A stretch of DNA of 37,085 nucleotides from assembly GCF_008801695.1 (NCBI RefSeq), contig NZ_VZPF01000054.1:1-37085 (forward strand), in the 5' to 3' direction. Shown one piece after another: positions 1 to 9,545 of the stretch (the first letter of the stretch is position 1; the number at the start of each line of letters is the position of its first letter). Origin of the DNA: Pantoea stewartii subsp. stewartii (GTDB lineage: Bacteria; Pseudomonadota; Gammaproteobacteria; Enterobacterales; Enterobacteriaceae). The translations under genes and the position numbers were made by a program. Under the pieces are notes generated by a model that saw only the letters and a list, made by a program, of their open reading frames with translations, had not been told where the DNA came from and did not search any database.

Positions 1-46
1 AATGGAGGCGAAGCGCCTCAAGGAGCCATGTCCGGTGTTTCACGCG

Positions 47-77
47 ATAGTGTCCATTAAAAAATGATGGACACTAT
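47..77. repeat. 11-bp perfect inverted repeat at the edge of foreign sequence
   Basis: ATAGTGTCCAT (47-57) and ATGGACACTAT (67-77) are exact reverse complements around a 9-base AT-rich spacer, followed on the plus strand by TTTT. The repeat lies in the 117 bases left of the point where the neighbouring permease loses homology. It could be part of an insertion-sequence end or a terminator hairpin. I cannot name the element, and no transposase can be read in 1-117. Confidence 0.5.
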
Positions 78-913
78 TTTCCCGGAACCGGAGCCCGCTG
101 CACAGACGGTTTAAATGTGACGCTTACCATCAGGATGCTGGCGCGGGAGATAATCTGACTGCACTTGTTTTCTGTGTAGGTCCGGCCCATTTCCGGCTCG
201 TACTCCTCCCGTTTCGACACCACGAAAGAAGACACAATGGGCGAGAAGTTAAACGAGAACACCATGATAGAAATGCCAAGCCATACCGTGACGAGAATGC
301 CATCATGCCCGGTAAAGGCCAGATCGTTCAGGTGAACCTGATCGATAACGGCGCGATTCCAGTACGGGATGAGCGACAGTGAAATCAGCACCAGACTGGC
401 AATAAACGGAAACACCAGCCAGCTCATCACTTTGACCATCAAATCTTTACCAAACCCAATCACAAACGCCATCAGCAGCAGCAGACACAGCGCGACGACG
501 CCACGATTAAGTGCGGGCAACAGTAGCTGATATTGCCAGAACGCCATAAACGTGTTGGTGATGGTGACGCCATAAATCCATAACAGCGGGCAAATGGCAA
601 AAAAGTAGAGGAAGGTGATGACCACGCCGCCGGTTTTACCGAAATGTTCTTCTACGGTATCGGTAATATTACCCGATACGTTACTGCCGGACAGGCACAG
701 GCGCGCCAGTGCCCTGTGGCAGAAAAAGGCAATCGGATACGCCAGCACTAACATAATCAGAATGGGGATCAGGCCGCCATAGCCCGCTCTGATAGGAAAG
801 AAAAGGACCCCGGCTCCAATGGCGGTACCAAAAAGTCCCAGTGTCCATGTGGTATCGGACTGACGCCAGATCGACGCTTTTTCCCGGTTGAGAATATTTT
901 CAGAATTACTCAT
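74..913 (-). pseudogene. yhjV: Truncated YhjV-like amino-acid permease (HAAAP/SdaC family)
   Basis: The first ~264 residues read as a hydroxy/aromatic amino-acid permease close to E. coli YhjV as I remember it. The N-terminal motif [20 protein letters not shown], the segment [16 protein letters not shown] and the segment [20 protein letters not shown] are all present, with about seven membrane segments. Homology stops after ASILMVSV, near base 118. The frame then runs 14 unrelated residues ([14 protein letters not shown]) to a stop, whereas family members are about 420 residues long. The C-terminal third is therefore missing and the protein is unlikely to transport. ATG at 911-913 is the start. 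The gene begins about 10 bases after the dehydratase fragment, which suggests a former operon pairing a serine/threonine-type permease with an amino-acid dehydratase. The junction looks like an insertion or deletion edge rather than a point mutation. Confidence 0.8.
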
Positions 914-923
914 AACTTATCCT

Positions 924-1121
924 TTATGCGTCAGCGAGACCCGAAACCCGGGACAAATCAATATTGCCGCCAGAGAGCGTGTAAACGGTTTTCCGCCCCT
1001 GAATGTCATGGTCCACGTTGCCGCTGAGCGACGCAGCGCAGGCTAACGCACTGACGCTTTCCGTAACCATCTGGTTTCGCTGAGTCTTTTCAATCAAACA
1101 CATTACGAATGTCGCCTTCAC
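924..1121 (-). pseudogene. C-terminal remnant of a PLP-dependent serine/threonine dehydratase-like enzyme
   Basis: About 65 residues are readable from an apparent GTG at 1121. They contain a helix of the type [14 protein letters not shown], then [18 protein letters not shown]. In fold-type-II PLP enzymes (threonine dehydratase, serine racemase) the equivalent C-terminal pattern is an E/A-rich helix followed by SGGNID. The PLP lysine domain and roughly 250 N-terminal residues are absent, and no compatible frame continues upstream. I read this as a broken gene tail, not a small protein. It ends 10 bases before the permease start, consistent with translation from one former transcript. Confidence 0.6.
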
Positions 1122-1125
1122 TTAG

Positions 1126-1443
1126 TCACCCCTTCTGATCGACCTGTTCGTTCATAACCGCGAAGGTGAGTTCACCCGAACAGGCGACATCGCGGCCATC
1201 CGCAAGGGTACCCGAGTACAACAATGGGGCGTCATGGTACCAGCAAAAATGGAGGCTGCCATACCGTCAGGATCAACAGATTGCGCACCGTTGACTGTAA
1301 ACGCTGGATTCCTTGATCTCAGGGCAGCCACCCTACCGGCCCTCCGTCCATGGCGAAACCGACACCGAAAAGTTCGTCAGGCATCGCCAGACCGATGGCG
1401 CCCTGCCCGGCAATACTGGGCATTTTCTTGCCAGCAGGGATAA
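1126..1443 (-). other. Degenerate stretch with short coding-like fragments
   Basis: No intact gene is visible. On the minus strand, one frame ending at TGA 1126-1128 reads WYHDAPLLYSGTLADGRD then VACSGELTFAVMNEQ, which looks like real protein. Another frame ending at TGA 1319-1321 reads GQGAIGLAMPDELFGVGFAM. The two are out of frame and I cannot assign either. They may be remnants of one or two genes that stood upstream of the dehydratase fragment. I did not call the plus-strand frame at 1234-1443, because its composition is arginine- and proline-rich with no family look. Confidence 0.35.
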
Positions 1444-1463
1444 AAACAGGGGATGAGTGCGCG

Positions 1464-1491
1464 AAAAAAACGCCCACTGGGTGAGTGGGCG
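1464..1491 (-). terminator. Rho-independent terminator of opgD-like gene
   Basis: On the minus strand CGCCCACT, a 5-base loop and AGTGGGCG form a perfect 8-bp stem (1471-1478 with 1484-1491), followed by seven T (1464-1470). It lies about 12 bases past the stop of the glucan gene. Confidence 0.9.
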
Positions 1492-1502
1492 TGATGAGGA
1501 CA

Positions 1503-3113
1503 TTACTTCTTGTCGCAGGCGACCGGCCAGGGCTTCGCGGGGGAGTTAAACGGATGGTACTGATAACACCAGGTTTCAGATACCACGTTTTCCTGCGCTT
1601 TCAGATAAAGCTTCAGCTCCACCGGGTCACCGTCCCCCGCCACCAAATCAAACTGCGCCAGCCAGTTGCCGGAGTCATCAGGCAGCTTAGAGACCAGCAC
1701 GTTCTCAAACGTCCCGCGCGAGGCGGACAGCACGGCTTCCGGCGCAACGCCTGACGGCAGGTGATTCAGGTTGCCACCGTGGAATTCAACGGTGAATTTA
1801 CGACTGTCATGCGGACGGTCAGATCCCGGCACGCCGCCGCGTCCCAGTCGGGTCGCACCACAGCGCGCCAACGTTGAGGGATAAGGTTCATCGGACAGCC
1901 AGTGCAGCCGGTAATGGAAATGATGTTCATCACCCGCTTTGGCTGGCGCATCCGGCACCCACATGGCGACGATATTGTCGTAAATTTCGTCATCGGTCGG
2001 TATTTCCACCAGTTGTACCGATCCTTTGCCCCATTTCCCTAGCGGTTCGACCCACAGGTCCGGGCGACGCTCGTAGTGCGCAGCATCCAGGTAGCTGTCA
2101 AAATTCCTGTCTTTCTGCAGTAATCCAAAGCCTCGCGGATTCTCGTCGTGGAAGCTTGAGGTGACCACACGCAACGGATTGTTCAGCGGTCGCCAGAGAT
2201 GTTCACCGCTGCCGGTCCACATTGCCAGACCATCGGAGTCATGCACTTCGGGACGCCAGTCTGTCGCAGCCCCCTTGACCGTTTTTGAGAACCAGTACAT
2301 GGACGTCAGAGGCGCGATGCCGAAACGCTGAATATCCTTACGCAGGAAAAGCGTGCATTCCACGTCCTGCACCACGCCTTTGCCACGATGCAGGATAAAC
2401 TTGTAGGCACCCGTTATGCTCGGCCCGTTGAGCAGGGCATAGACCGTGAGGTTTTTGCTGTCATCTTTCGGCGCTTCGAACCAGAAATCCGTGAAATCAG
2501 GAAACTCTTCATCCACACCGGGCTGGACGGTATTCAGGGCAATACCGCGAGCGGACAAACCAAACTGCCCTAATTCACCAATAGCGCGGAAATAGGACGC
2601 CCCCATAAAGGAAATCCAGTCATTTTGGGGATTGGTTTTTAACGCGTCCTGGCTTGCCAGCACTCTGAAACCCGAAAATACGTTTCCTTCCAGCGCCGGC
2701 AACCTGACGCTTTTATCCGTCGTGGTGAAGTAATCAATATTTTGAATGATTTCGCGCGCGGCGTTATTTTCCACTACGTGCATTTTCACCGGCATGCGGT
2801 GCAGGCCGTTAACCATGAAAAAGGTGACAGGAAAACGCCCGGCATTTTTGAACAGGGCATATTCCGGTTTGTACACGGTCTTCATGTAGGCGTCATAGGT
2901 GATGTTGGACAACAATGACGGATCGAATCCGGTGGGTTTTTCGTAAGGTTTGGCTGCCAGCGCTTTAGCCCGGGCAATCAATGTCTGAAAATTAAATGTT
3001 TCGCTGTTACCCAGTTTGAGCACACCTGCTGCCATCGCGCCGGGAGAAATGCCTAAAGCAGATAAGGCAGCAAACGCCCCAGAATACGTTAATAAATCCC
3101 TTCTTGTAACCAT
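1503..3113 (-). CDS. opgD: Glucan biosynthesis protein of the OpgG/OpgD family (OpgD-like, Tat-exported)
   Basis: Full-length 536-residue periplasmic protein of the MdoG/MdoD family, which acts on osmoregulated periplasmic beta-1,2-glucans. The N-terminus TRRDLLTYSG followed by a hydrophobic stretch and AMAAG is a twin-arginine signal, as in OpgD; OpgG uses a Sec signal. Family landmarks are NDWISFMGASYFRAIG, LSARGIALNT, EEFPDFTDFWFE, VYALLNGPSITGAYKF, FGIAPLTSMYWF, WRPLNNP, NPRGFGLLQKDRNF, GKGSVQLVEIPT and the C-terminal SETWCYQY. ATG at 3111-3113 is preceded by AGGTGG. Several blocks resemble OpgG as much as OpgD, so it may be a divergent paralogue. It is a single-gene unit with its own terminator, between the decayed left edge and rnpB. 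Confidence 0.88.
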   Translation of the reverse strand: MVTRRDLLTYSGAFAALSALGISPGAMAAGVLKLGNSETFNFQTLIARAKALAAKPYEKPTGFDPSLLSNITYDAYMKTVYKPEYALFKNAGRFPVTFFMVNGLHRMPVKMHVVENNAAREIIQNIDYFTTTDKSVRLPALEGNVFSGFRVLASQDALKTNPQNDWISFMGASYFRAIGELGQFGLSARGIALNTVQPGVDEEFPDFTDFWFEAPKDDSKNLTVYALLNGPSITGAYKFILHRGKGVVQDVECTLFLRKDIQRFGIAPLTSMYWFSKTVKGAATDWRPEVHDSDGLAMWTGSGEHLWRPLNNPLRVVTSSFHDENPRGFGLLQKDRNFDSYLDAAHYERRPDLWVEPLGKWGKGSVQLVEIPTDDEIYDNIVAMWVPDAPAKAGDEHHFHYRLHWLSDEPYPSTLARCGATRLGRGGVPGSDRPHDSRKFTVEFHGGNLNHLPSGVAPEAVLSASRGTFENVLVSKLPDDSGNWLAQFDLVAGDGDPVELKLYLKAQENVVSETWCYQYHPFNSPAKPWPVACDKK

Positions 3114-3537
3114 GATCCACCTGTTTTTTTAATCTTCATTCAATGAATGCGTGCCCAATGGGGCAAAACGTAAAATCAGTGACGTCTGGCGAGCTGCCTT
3201 CAACTATAGACGAGAGAAACCGTTGCCTCCCAAACAGATGGCAAGCCATCATGTAACACATCGGATGAGCGTATAGGGCATTGGCGAGAAATTGCATGGG
3301 ATTTGCCTGAGAAACACGCCCTCTGGCAACCGGCCGCTTATCTTCCCCGATCAAAGGGTATAATGGCCTTCTTTCGCCCGGACGCCCGCACAGAACCGCC
3401 CTGCCGCATTTTTTTACCACGGCATCGTGAAACCATCCTGTATGACTCGCGCCTAACAGTGGCTCCCGTGGCAACGTCGTGCGCGTCTTTCCCCTGTGCC
3501 TGATGGAGACAGCAAAGCCTGCATAGCTGCGCCATAA
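3114..3537. other. Gene-free interval between opgD-like gene and rnpB
   Basis: About 420 bases without a credible gene; the frames that cross it have no family features. It must hold the opgD-like promoter, which I cannot place. A TATAAT hexamer occurs on the plus strand at 3359-3364, without a convincing -35 element. I see nothing else supportable. Confidence 0.5.
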
Positions 3538-3563
3538 AGCAAAAACCCCGCTTGCGCGGGGTT
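3538..3563 (-). terminator. rnpB terminator
   Basis: On the minus strand AAACCCCGCGCAAGCGGGGT followed by TTTT forms a compact GC-rich hairpin with a T-run. It lies about 10 bases beyond the 3' end of RNase P RNA. Confidence 0.9.
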
Positions 3564-3573
3564 TGCATGAATA

Positions 3574-3949
<376 letters not shown>

Positions 3950-4003
3950 GGCGCGCATTATAGAGCGTTTTGCCGGCGCTGTCACGCAGGCAAAACAGGA
4001 TGC

Positions 4004-4864
4004 TTACGCCTGCTGATCCAGCGCATATTTATAGAGGGCGTTCTTTTTCACCCCATGAATCTCCGCTGTCAGGGCGGCCGCTTTCTTTAGAGGCAATTCC
4101 TGCTGTAACAGGGCCAGTGTGCGCAAGGCCTCCGCTGGCAAAGCCTCTTCATCAGGCTGGTGGCCTTCCACAATCAGCACCATCTCACCTTTGCGGCGAT
4201 TTTCATCCTCTTTGACCCAGGCCAGCAGTTCCGCCACGGGCGCACCATTGAGATTTTCCCAGGTTTTAGTCAGCTCACGCGCCAGCACGACATAACGATC
4301 GGCACCCAGCTCGGTCACCATGTCCTGCAGGCTGTCTAACAGACGGTGAGTCGACTCATAAAAAATTAAGGTGCGTGGCTCGTCGGCAAGGGCCCGCAGC
4401 GCATCACAGCGTGCCTTGGTTTTGGCTGGCAGAAACCCTTCGTAACAGAAACGATCAGACGGCAATCCCGCTGCGCTTAATGCTGTGATCGCTGCACAGG
4501 CACCCGGTAAAGGAACGATGCGAATACCGGCCTCCCGGCAGCGGCGAACCAGGTGGTAACCGGGATCGTTGATCAACGGCGTGCCAGCATCAGAAACCAG
4601 AGCTATGCTTTCTCCCTGTTGCAGCCTGGCGAGCAGGATGTCTGCTTTCTGCTGTTCGTTGTGGTCATGAAGTGCGAAGAGTCGCGCATTGATGGCGAAA
4701 TGTTGTAGCAACAGTCCGGTATGACGTGTATCTTCCGCTGCGACCAGATCGACGCTGGAAAGTACCGCTAGCGCCCGCTGGGTAATGTCAGCCAAATTAC
4801 CTATTGGGGTTGGCACGATGTAAAGCGTGCTGGCGGAAATGTCTGCCCGATCGAGTTGTTTCAT
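4004..4864 (-). CDS. rsmI: 16S rRNA (cytidine1402-2'-O)-methyltransferase
   Basis: 286 residues, the usual RsmI length. This SAM-dependent enzyme of the tetrapyrrole-methylase fold 2'-O-methylates C1402 in the decoding centre. Motifs are [19 protein letters not shown] near the N-terminus, [25 protein letters not shown], the glycine/proline stretch [48 protein letters not shown] and [13 protein letters not shown] at 4862-4864 is the start. It is divergent from lpoA, with about 60 bases between them, as in other enterobacteria, and its 3' end faces the 5' end of rnpB. Confidence 0.97.
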   Translation of the reverse strand: MKQLDRADISASTLYIVPTPIGNLADITQRALAVLSSVDLVAAEDTRHTGLLLQHFAINARLFALHDHNEQQKADILLARLQQGESIALVSDAGTPLINDPGYHLVRRCREAGIRIVPLPGACAAITALSAAGLPSDRFCYEGFLPAKTKARCDALRALADEPRTLIFYESTHRLLDSLQDMVTELGADRYVVLARELTKTWENLNGAPVAELLAWVKEDENRRKGEMVLIVEGHQPDEEALPAEALRTLALLQQELPLKKAAALTAEIHGVKKNALYKYALDQQA

Positions 4865-4926
4865 TGTTTCATCCGAATTGCCGATTTAATATTGAGCATC
4901 TTGAAAAAAACATCACTGGATACAGT

Positions 4927-6966
4927 ATGCTTCCTTCAAAAATCGTTCGTCATAAAGCAGGACGCTTTGTGCCTGTCCTTCTTGCTGGTCTGATTTTAGC
5001 CGCGTGTAGTGGCCAGGGTCCCAAAAGCCAGTCCGTAGACATTCAGGGGCCAGCCACCAATAATTCTGCTTACTATCTGCAACAGATGCAGCAAAGCAGC
5101 GATGATAGCAAGACCGACTGGCAATTACTCGCAATCCGCGCCTTGTTAAAAGAGGGAAAATATCCTCAGGCCGACCAGGCGATTGGCGAACTGCCTAATC
5201 AACTGTCCTCAACACAGCAACAGGAATTACGCTTGCTGAAAGCCCAGTCGCTGATTGGACAGCAAAAAGTGGCTGACGCGCAGCAACTGTTGAGCCAGGT
5301 GAAAACCAGTGAACTGTCTCAGGATCAACTGGCGCGCTACTACGATTTACAAATCGCCAGCGCACAGGGGAAAACCTCTCTGGCCCTGCTCCGTGCCTAC
5401 ATTGCCCAGGAACCGTTGCTGAAGGGTGACGCACGTCAGAAGAACATTGATGCAACCTGGCAGGCACTGACGCAACTGTCACAGCAAGACATGAACGCGC
5501 TGGTCATCAATGCCGATGAAAACATTCTGCAGGGCTGGCTGGATCTGCTGACCGCCTGGCACGCCAATGCGCAGGATGCCAACATGCTTAAGTCGGCCAT
5601 TAAAGACTGGCAGACGCGCTATCCCGACAATCCCGCGTCCAAAACCTTGCCGACGCAGCTGAGCCAGGTGCAGAACTTCACCAAAGCGTCCACCAGCACC
5701 ATCGCGCTGCTGCTGCCACTCAACGGTCAGGCTCAGATGTTTGCCAGCGCCATCCAGAAAGGCTTCAACGACGCGAAGAACGGTGTTATCCCGGCGGCAC
5801 CCCAGGCAACCCCGGGCAGCGCACAGGATCCCATCGCGATGAATCAGCAGCAGCCTGCTGATGCCAACGCGGTTGTCAGCCCTTCAGCCGCCCCTGCGGC
5901 AACAACGCAGACGGGCACGGCGCAGCAACCTGCCACGACCGCCCAGCAGCCTCAACAGCAGCAACAGCCGTCGGCGCAACCGGCCAGTAATGTGCAGGTT
6001 AAAGTCTATGACACCAGCAGCCAGCCCATCGCCCAGGTGATACAGCAGGCGCAACAGGATGGCGCGACACTGGTCGTCGGCCCGCTGTTGAAAAACAACG
6101 TCGAAACCGTCGCCAACAGCCAGACACCGTTGAACGTTCTGGCCCTGAATGAGCCGGAACACATCCAGAACCATCCCAATATGTGCTACTTTGCGCTGTC
6201 GCCAGAAGATGAAGCGCGCGATGCGGCTCACCATATCTGGGATCAGGGTAAGCGCGAGCCGCTGCTGTTGCTCCCGCGTAATGGCCTGGGCGATCGCGTC
6301 GCAACGGCCTTTGCGAAAGAGTGGCAGTCACTGGGCGGTGGCACCGTGCTCCAGCAGCGTTTCGGTTCGGTTTCAGAGCTTAAGCAGGGCATCAACAGCG
6401 GTGCAGGAATCAGCATGAGCGGGACGCCGGTGGTTATCCCTTCTGCGTCCCAACCGCAGAACGTGTCCGTTGCAGGGCTGACTATACCGGCCCCCCAAAC
6501 CAGCGCACCGGCAGCCAGCGAATCGGGTGCGGTAGATGCGGCCTATATCGTGTCGACGCAGGATGAACTGCAGCTGATTAAACCGATGATCAGTATGCGC
6601 ACCGGCAGCCGCAGTAATGTCGCGCTCTACGCCAGTTCCCGTAGTGCTCAGGCTGGCGCAGGCCCGGATTTCCGTCTGGAAATGGAAGGCCTGCAGTACA
6701 GCGATATCCCTCTGCTGTCCGGCGCCAATCCAGGCCTGATGCAGCAGGCCGCCCGGTCGTTTAACAACGATTATTCACTGGTGCGCCTGTATGCCATGGG
6801 GATGGATACCTGGACGCTGGCTAACCACTTCAATCAGATGCGTCAGGTGCCTGGCTTCTCTCTTGATGGCAATACCGGCAAGCTCAGCGCGACGCCTGAT
6901 TGCGTGATCAACAGGAAGTTGACATGGAACCAGTATCGTCAGGGCAATATCGTACCGGCCAGCTAA
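4927..6966 (+). CDS. lpoA: Outer-membrane lipoprotein LpoA, activator of PBP1A
   Basis: 679 residues from ATG 4927; E. coli LpoA has 678. An upstream in-frame extension to 4804 overlaps rsmI and would bury the signal peptide, so I reject it. The signal peptide ends in the lipobox LILAAC, acylated at the cysteine of ACSGQ. The N-terminal ~230 residues are TPR-like helical repeats. The C-terminal part starts at [20 protein letters not shown] and has the periplasmic binding-protein fold that contacts penicillin-binding protein 1A. Between them a low-complexity Gln/Pro/Ala-rich stretch (roughly residues 300-355) is inserted in the C-terminal domain. The stop lies 43 bases inside the yraN frame, so the two genes overlap. 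Confidence 0.97.
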   Translation: MLPSKIVRHKAGRFVPVLLAGLILAACSGQGPKSQSVDIQGPATNNSAYYLQQMQQSSDDSKTDWQLLAIRALLKEGKYPQADQAIGELPNQLSSTQQQELRLLKAQSLIGQQKVADAQQLLSQVKTSELSQDQLARYYDLQIASAQGKTSLALLRAYIAQEPLLKGDARQKNIDATWQALTQLSQQDMNALVINADENILQGWLDLLTAWHANAQDANMLKSAIKDWQTRYPDNPASKTLPTQLSQVQNFTKASTSTIALLLPLNGQAQMFASAIQKGFNDAKNGVIPAAPQATPGSAQDPIAMNQQQPADANAVVSPSAAPAATTQTGTAQQPATTAQQPQQQQQPSAQPASNVQVKVYDTSSQPIAQVIQQAQQDGATLVVGPLLKNNVETVANSQTPLNVLALNEPEHIQNHPNMCYFALSPEDEARDAAHHIWDQGKREPLLLLPRNGLGDRVATAFAKEWQSLGGGTVLQQRFGSVSELKQGINSGAGISMSGTPVVIPSASQPQNVSVAGLTIPAPQTSAPAASESGAVDAAYIVSTQDELQLIKPMISMRTGSRSNVALYASSRSAQAGAGPDFRLEMEGLQYSDIPLLSGANPGLMQQAARSFNNDYSLVRLYAMGMDTWTLANHFNQMRQVPGFSLDGNTGKLSATPDCVINRKLTWNQYRQGNIVPAS

Positions 6967-7319
6967 ACCGCCGCCGTACAGGTGCCGAATATGAACAACG
7001 CGCCCGCCGCTATCTTGAGCGGGCGGGGTTAACATGGGTCGCCAGCAATGTGTACTATCGCGCAGGTGAACTTGACCTGATAATGCGAGACAACCAATGC
7101 TGGGTGTTTGTCGAAGTGCGTTACCGCCGTAACGCACGATTTGGCGGCAGTCTGGCCAGCATTACCCGACAGAAACAACACAAGCTGCTGCGTGCTGCCT
7201 CTCTCTGGCTGGCGCAACGCGGCGGCAGTTTTGAAACAGTGAATTGCCGTTTCGACATCATCGCCATTACAGGCCCGGCGCTCGAATGGTTGCCCAATGC
7301 CTTTAATGCAGACGTTTAG
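6924..7319 (+). CDS. yraN: UPF0102 nuclease-fold protein YraN
   Basis: 131 residues from ATG 6924, exactly the E. coli YraN length. AGGAAG six bases upstream fixes the start, in preference to an upstream in-frame codon at 6900. The protein shows [17 protein letters not shown], then the restriction-endonuclease-like core [10 protein letters not shown] and [10 protein letters not shown], which supply the conserved E..D...E.K/R pattern, and the tail NCRFDIIAI. The family resembles Holliday-junction resolvase and endonuclease folds, but its role is not established. It overlaps the end of lpoA by 43 bases, so the two are probably translationally coupled, and diaA follows after 14 bases. Confidence 0.93.
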   Translation: MEPVSSGQYRTGQLNRRRTGAEYEQRARRYLERAGLTWVASNVYYRAGELDLIMRDNQCWVFVEVRYRRNARFGGSLASITRQKQHKLLRAASLWLAQRGGSFETVNCRFDIIAITGPALEWLPNAFNADV

Positions 7320-7333
7320 AACCAGGTGGTCGT

Positions 7334-7921
7334 GTGCAGGAAAGAATTAAAGCGTGTTTTACTGAAAGTATCCAAACTCAAATCGCTGCGGCTGAGGCAT
7401 TACCTGATGCCATCTCACGTGCAGCAATGACCATGGTGCAGTCCCTTCTCAACGGTAACAAGATACTGAGTTGCGGTAACGGCGCATCATCCGCCAACGC
7501 ACAGCATTTTGCCGCCAGCATGATCAATCGTTTTGAAACCGAACGCCCCAGCCTGCCTGCGCTGGCTTTAAGTGCGGATAACGTCATGCTGACTGCGATC
7601 AGTAATGACCGCCTGCATGATGAGATTTATGCCAAGCAGGTGCGCGCCCTCGGGCAAAACGGTGATGTGCTGCTCGCCATCTCGACCCGCGGCAATACGC
7701 GTGACATCGTCAAGGCTGTCGAGGCCGCCGTCACGCGCGATATGACGATCGTTGCGCTTACCGGTTATGATGGGGGAGAATTAGCCGGATTGCTGGGACC
7801 GCAGGATGTGGAAATTCGTATTCCTTCACATCGCAGTGCTCGCATTCAGGAGATGCATATGTTAACACTCAACTGTTTGTGCGATCTGATTGATAACACC
7901 TTGTTTCCCCACCAGGAATGA
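7334..7921 (+). CDS. diaA: DnaA initiator-associating protein DiaA
   Basis: 195 residues starting at GTG 7334, with AGGTGG just upstream. It is a SIS-domain protein of the phosphoheptose-isomerase (GmhA) type. Motifs are [20 protein letters not shown] and [20 protein letters not shown], with the C-terminal [15 protein letters not shown]. In E. coli the tetramer binds several DnaA molecules and promotes timely initiation at oriC. The stop overlaps a possible upstream start of dolP, so lpoA-yraN-diaA-dolP likely form one transcript. Confidence 0.95.
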   Translation: MQERIKACFTESIQTQIAAAEALPDAISRAAMTMVQSLLNGNKILSCGNGASSANAQHFAASMINRFETERPSLPALALSADNVMLTAISNDRLHDEIYAKQVRALGQNGDVLLAISTRGNTRDIVKAVEAAVTRDMTIVALTGYDGGELAGLLGPQDVEIRIPSHRSARIQEMHMLTLNCLCDLIDNTLFPHQE

Positions 7922-7935
7922 CGGAAGGAGCACCC

Positions 7936-8508
7936 ATGAAAGCATTGAACGCTGTAGCCATTGTTTTAACCGCCATGCTGCTGCAAGGCTGCGTCGCGGT
8001 GGTGGCCGGTAGTGCCGCTGTCGCGACCAAAACCGCCACCGATCCCCGCTCTGTGGGCACGCAGGTTGATGATGGCACGCTGGAATTACGCGTCAGCAAT
8101 GCGCTGGCTAAAGATCAGCAAATCAAAACCGATGCCCGCGTCATTGCCACCGCCTACCAGGGCAAGGTTCTGTTGACCGGCCAGGCACCGAATCAGGAAG
8201 TCGCTAACCGCGCGAAACAGATCGCCATGGGCGTTGACGGTGCCACCGAAGTCTATAACGAGATTCGGATTGGGCCGAAAGTCAGTCTGGGTACGTCCTC
8301 CGCTGACACCTGGATCACCACGAAGATCCGCTCGCAGCTCCTGGGCAGCGATCAGGTGAAATCATCAAGCGTGAAGGTGACCACTGAAAACGGTGAGGTG
8401 TTCCTGTTGGGTCTGGTCACGCCGGAAGAAGCGAAAGCCGCTGCGGATATTGCCAGCCGGGTAAGCGGGGTGAAACACGTCACCACGGCCTTTACCATGG
8501 TGAAATAA
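7936..8508 (+). CDS. dolP: Outer-membrane lipoprotein DolP (dual BON domain)
   Basis: 190 residues from ATG 7936, with GGAAGGAG in good position; an ATG at 7918 overlapping diaA would spoil the signal peptide. The signal ends in the lipobox LLQGC. Two BON domains follow: the first around LRVSNALAKDQQIKTDARVI with GKVLLTGQAP, the second around WITTKIRSQLLGSDQVKSSS with GEVFLLGLVTPEEA. In E. coli DolP (YraP) binds anionic phospholipid and supports outer-membrane integrity and BAM function. It is the last gene of the cluster and is followed by a strong hairpin. Confidence 0.95.
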   Translation: MKALNAVAIVLTAMLLQGCVAVVAGSAAVATKTATDPRSVGTQVDDGTLELRVSNALAKDQQIKTDARVIATAYQGKVLLTGQAPNQEVANRAKQIAMGVDGATEVYNEIRIGPKVSLGTSSADTWITTKIRSQLLGSDQVKSSSVKVTTENGEVFLLGLVTPEEAKAAADIASRVSGVKHVTTAFTMVK

Positions 8509-8554
8509 CGCGGAGTTCAGGGTGGTCTTGCCTGCCTGAATCGCGTGAATAAAA

Positions 8555-8584
8555 AAGCCGTCCCGTTTCAGGGACGGCTTTTCT
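8555..8584 (+). terminator. Terminator after dolP
   Basis: AAGCCGTCCC, a 6-base loop and GGGACGGCTT form a perfect 10-bp stem followed by TTTTC on the plus strand. AAAAAA precedes it, so it can also work on the minus strand against transcripts from yhaK. Confidence 0.9.
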
Positions 8585-8711
8585 CGTTTCTGGCGTCTGA
8601 TCCCATGACCAGGCTGATGCACACCACTTCGCCCTTCGCTGTCGGCTATCCGTCTCTGCGCGGATATCCACTGTTGTGATACCGCCACAACGCCACGCCA
8701 GCAGAAGCGCG

Positions 8712-9416
8712 TCAGACAGGGATATCGATTACCAGCGCCCGCGTCGGTGTGATGGCAGCCAGCCACAGTTGCTGCTCTTCCTGCAAAAACGCGCCATCAC
8801 CACAGCCGAGCGTTTCCTGATGCGATGCACCTGCAGAGGCTTCAAGCGAACCATGGATCGACTGCAGATAGGCGCGCGCGCCATGCAGCGGCACCAGATG
8901 CTGCTCTCCAGCCGCCAGCTCAAGCTGGTGGATCCAGACCTGCTGACGCAGTTGCAAGCTGTTGTCGCGGCCATCCGGCGAAGCCACCAGTTGCGAACAC
9001 GTTCCTGCGGTCAGGCTGATTTTCTGCATACGTGCGTTTTCCCGTTCCGGGCAGGCCGCCAGCCAGAGCTGCATGCGGGTCAGTGAGCGCTCTTTACTGG
9101 GATTCAGTTCACTGTAGCTCACGCCAGGCTGGGCAGAGAGCAGCAGTGCCTCACCTTCACCGACGGTAATGTGATTGCCTTCGCTGTCGCGGTACTCCGC
9201 TTCACCCTGCAGGACAATATTCAGCACATCCACCTGAGGATAGGTGCGTGGCTGAAACGCCGCGCCGGGGGCCAGCACTTCCTGGTTCAAAACACGTAAA
9301 GCGGCATAACCCATTAATTTGGGATCGAAATAGTGGCCAAAAGAGAAGCTATAGCGTGCCTGTAGCCAGCCATAATCAGCCTGACCACAATCGGATGCAC
9401 TGCGTGTGGTTATCAT
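8712..9416 (-). CDS. yhaK: Pirin-like bicupin protein YhaK
   Basis: 234 residues; E. coli YhaK has 233. Pirin-family features are RYSFSFGHYFDPKLMGYAAL and VLNQEVLAPGAAFQPRTYP, then the first-cupin segment VDVLNIVLQGEAEYRDSEG with GEALLLSAQPGVSYSELNP, and a second cupin around LVPLHGARAYLQSIHGSLE. YhaK is reported as a cytosolic redox-sensitive marker, and its enzymatic activity is uncertain. ATG at 9414-9416 is preceded by AGGAGG. It is divergent from the LysR gene yhaJ across 129 bases, the same pairing as in E. coli, so YhaJ is a plausible regulator. Confidence 0.93.
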   Translation of the reverse strand: MITTRSASDCGQADYGWLQARYSFSFGHYFDPKLMGYAALRVLNQEVLAPGAAFQPRTYPQVDVLNIVLQGEAEYRDSEGNHITVGEGEALLLSAQPGVSYSELNPSKERSLTRMQLWLAACPERENARMQKISLTAGTCSQLVASPDGRDNSLQLRQQVWIHQLELAAGEQHLVPLHGARAYLQSIHGSLEASAGASHQETLGCGDGAFLQEEQQLWLAAITPTRALVIDIPV

Positions 9417-9545
9417 TGTTTACCTCCTGCATCCGTCGGCAAGAATCGACGACGGGTATGATTCCCTTATGGTAAAAGTCTGGACGCCGGATTGTTAGCC
9501 AGTTAATCTGCCGGGCATATTCAAATTTCCTGACAGAGAACCAGG
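9417..9545. promoter_or_regulatory. Divergent yhaK/yhaJ control region
   Basis: 129 bases between two divergent starts, which must hold both promoters and, by analogy with other LysR loci, a YhaJ site. I cannot identify a clear T-N11-A box, so no operator is marked. Confidence 0.4.

Noticed and set aside
3336..3364. Promoter with TATAAT in the opgD-rnpB gap
   Set aside because: No acceptable -35 element at 16-18 bases and no gene or RNA downstream on that strand.
8712..9086. Plus-strand open frames inside yhaK
   Set aside because: They lie opposite a well-supported pirin gene and have unnatural arginine/serine-rich composition.
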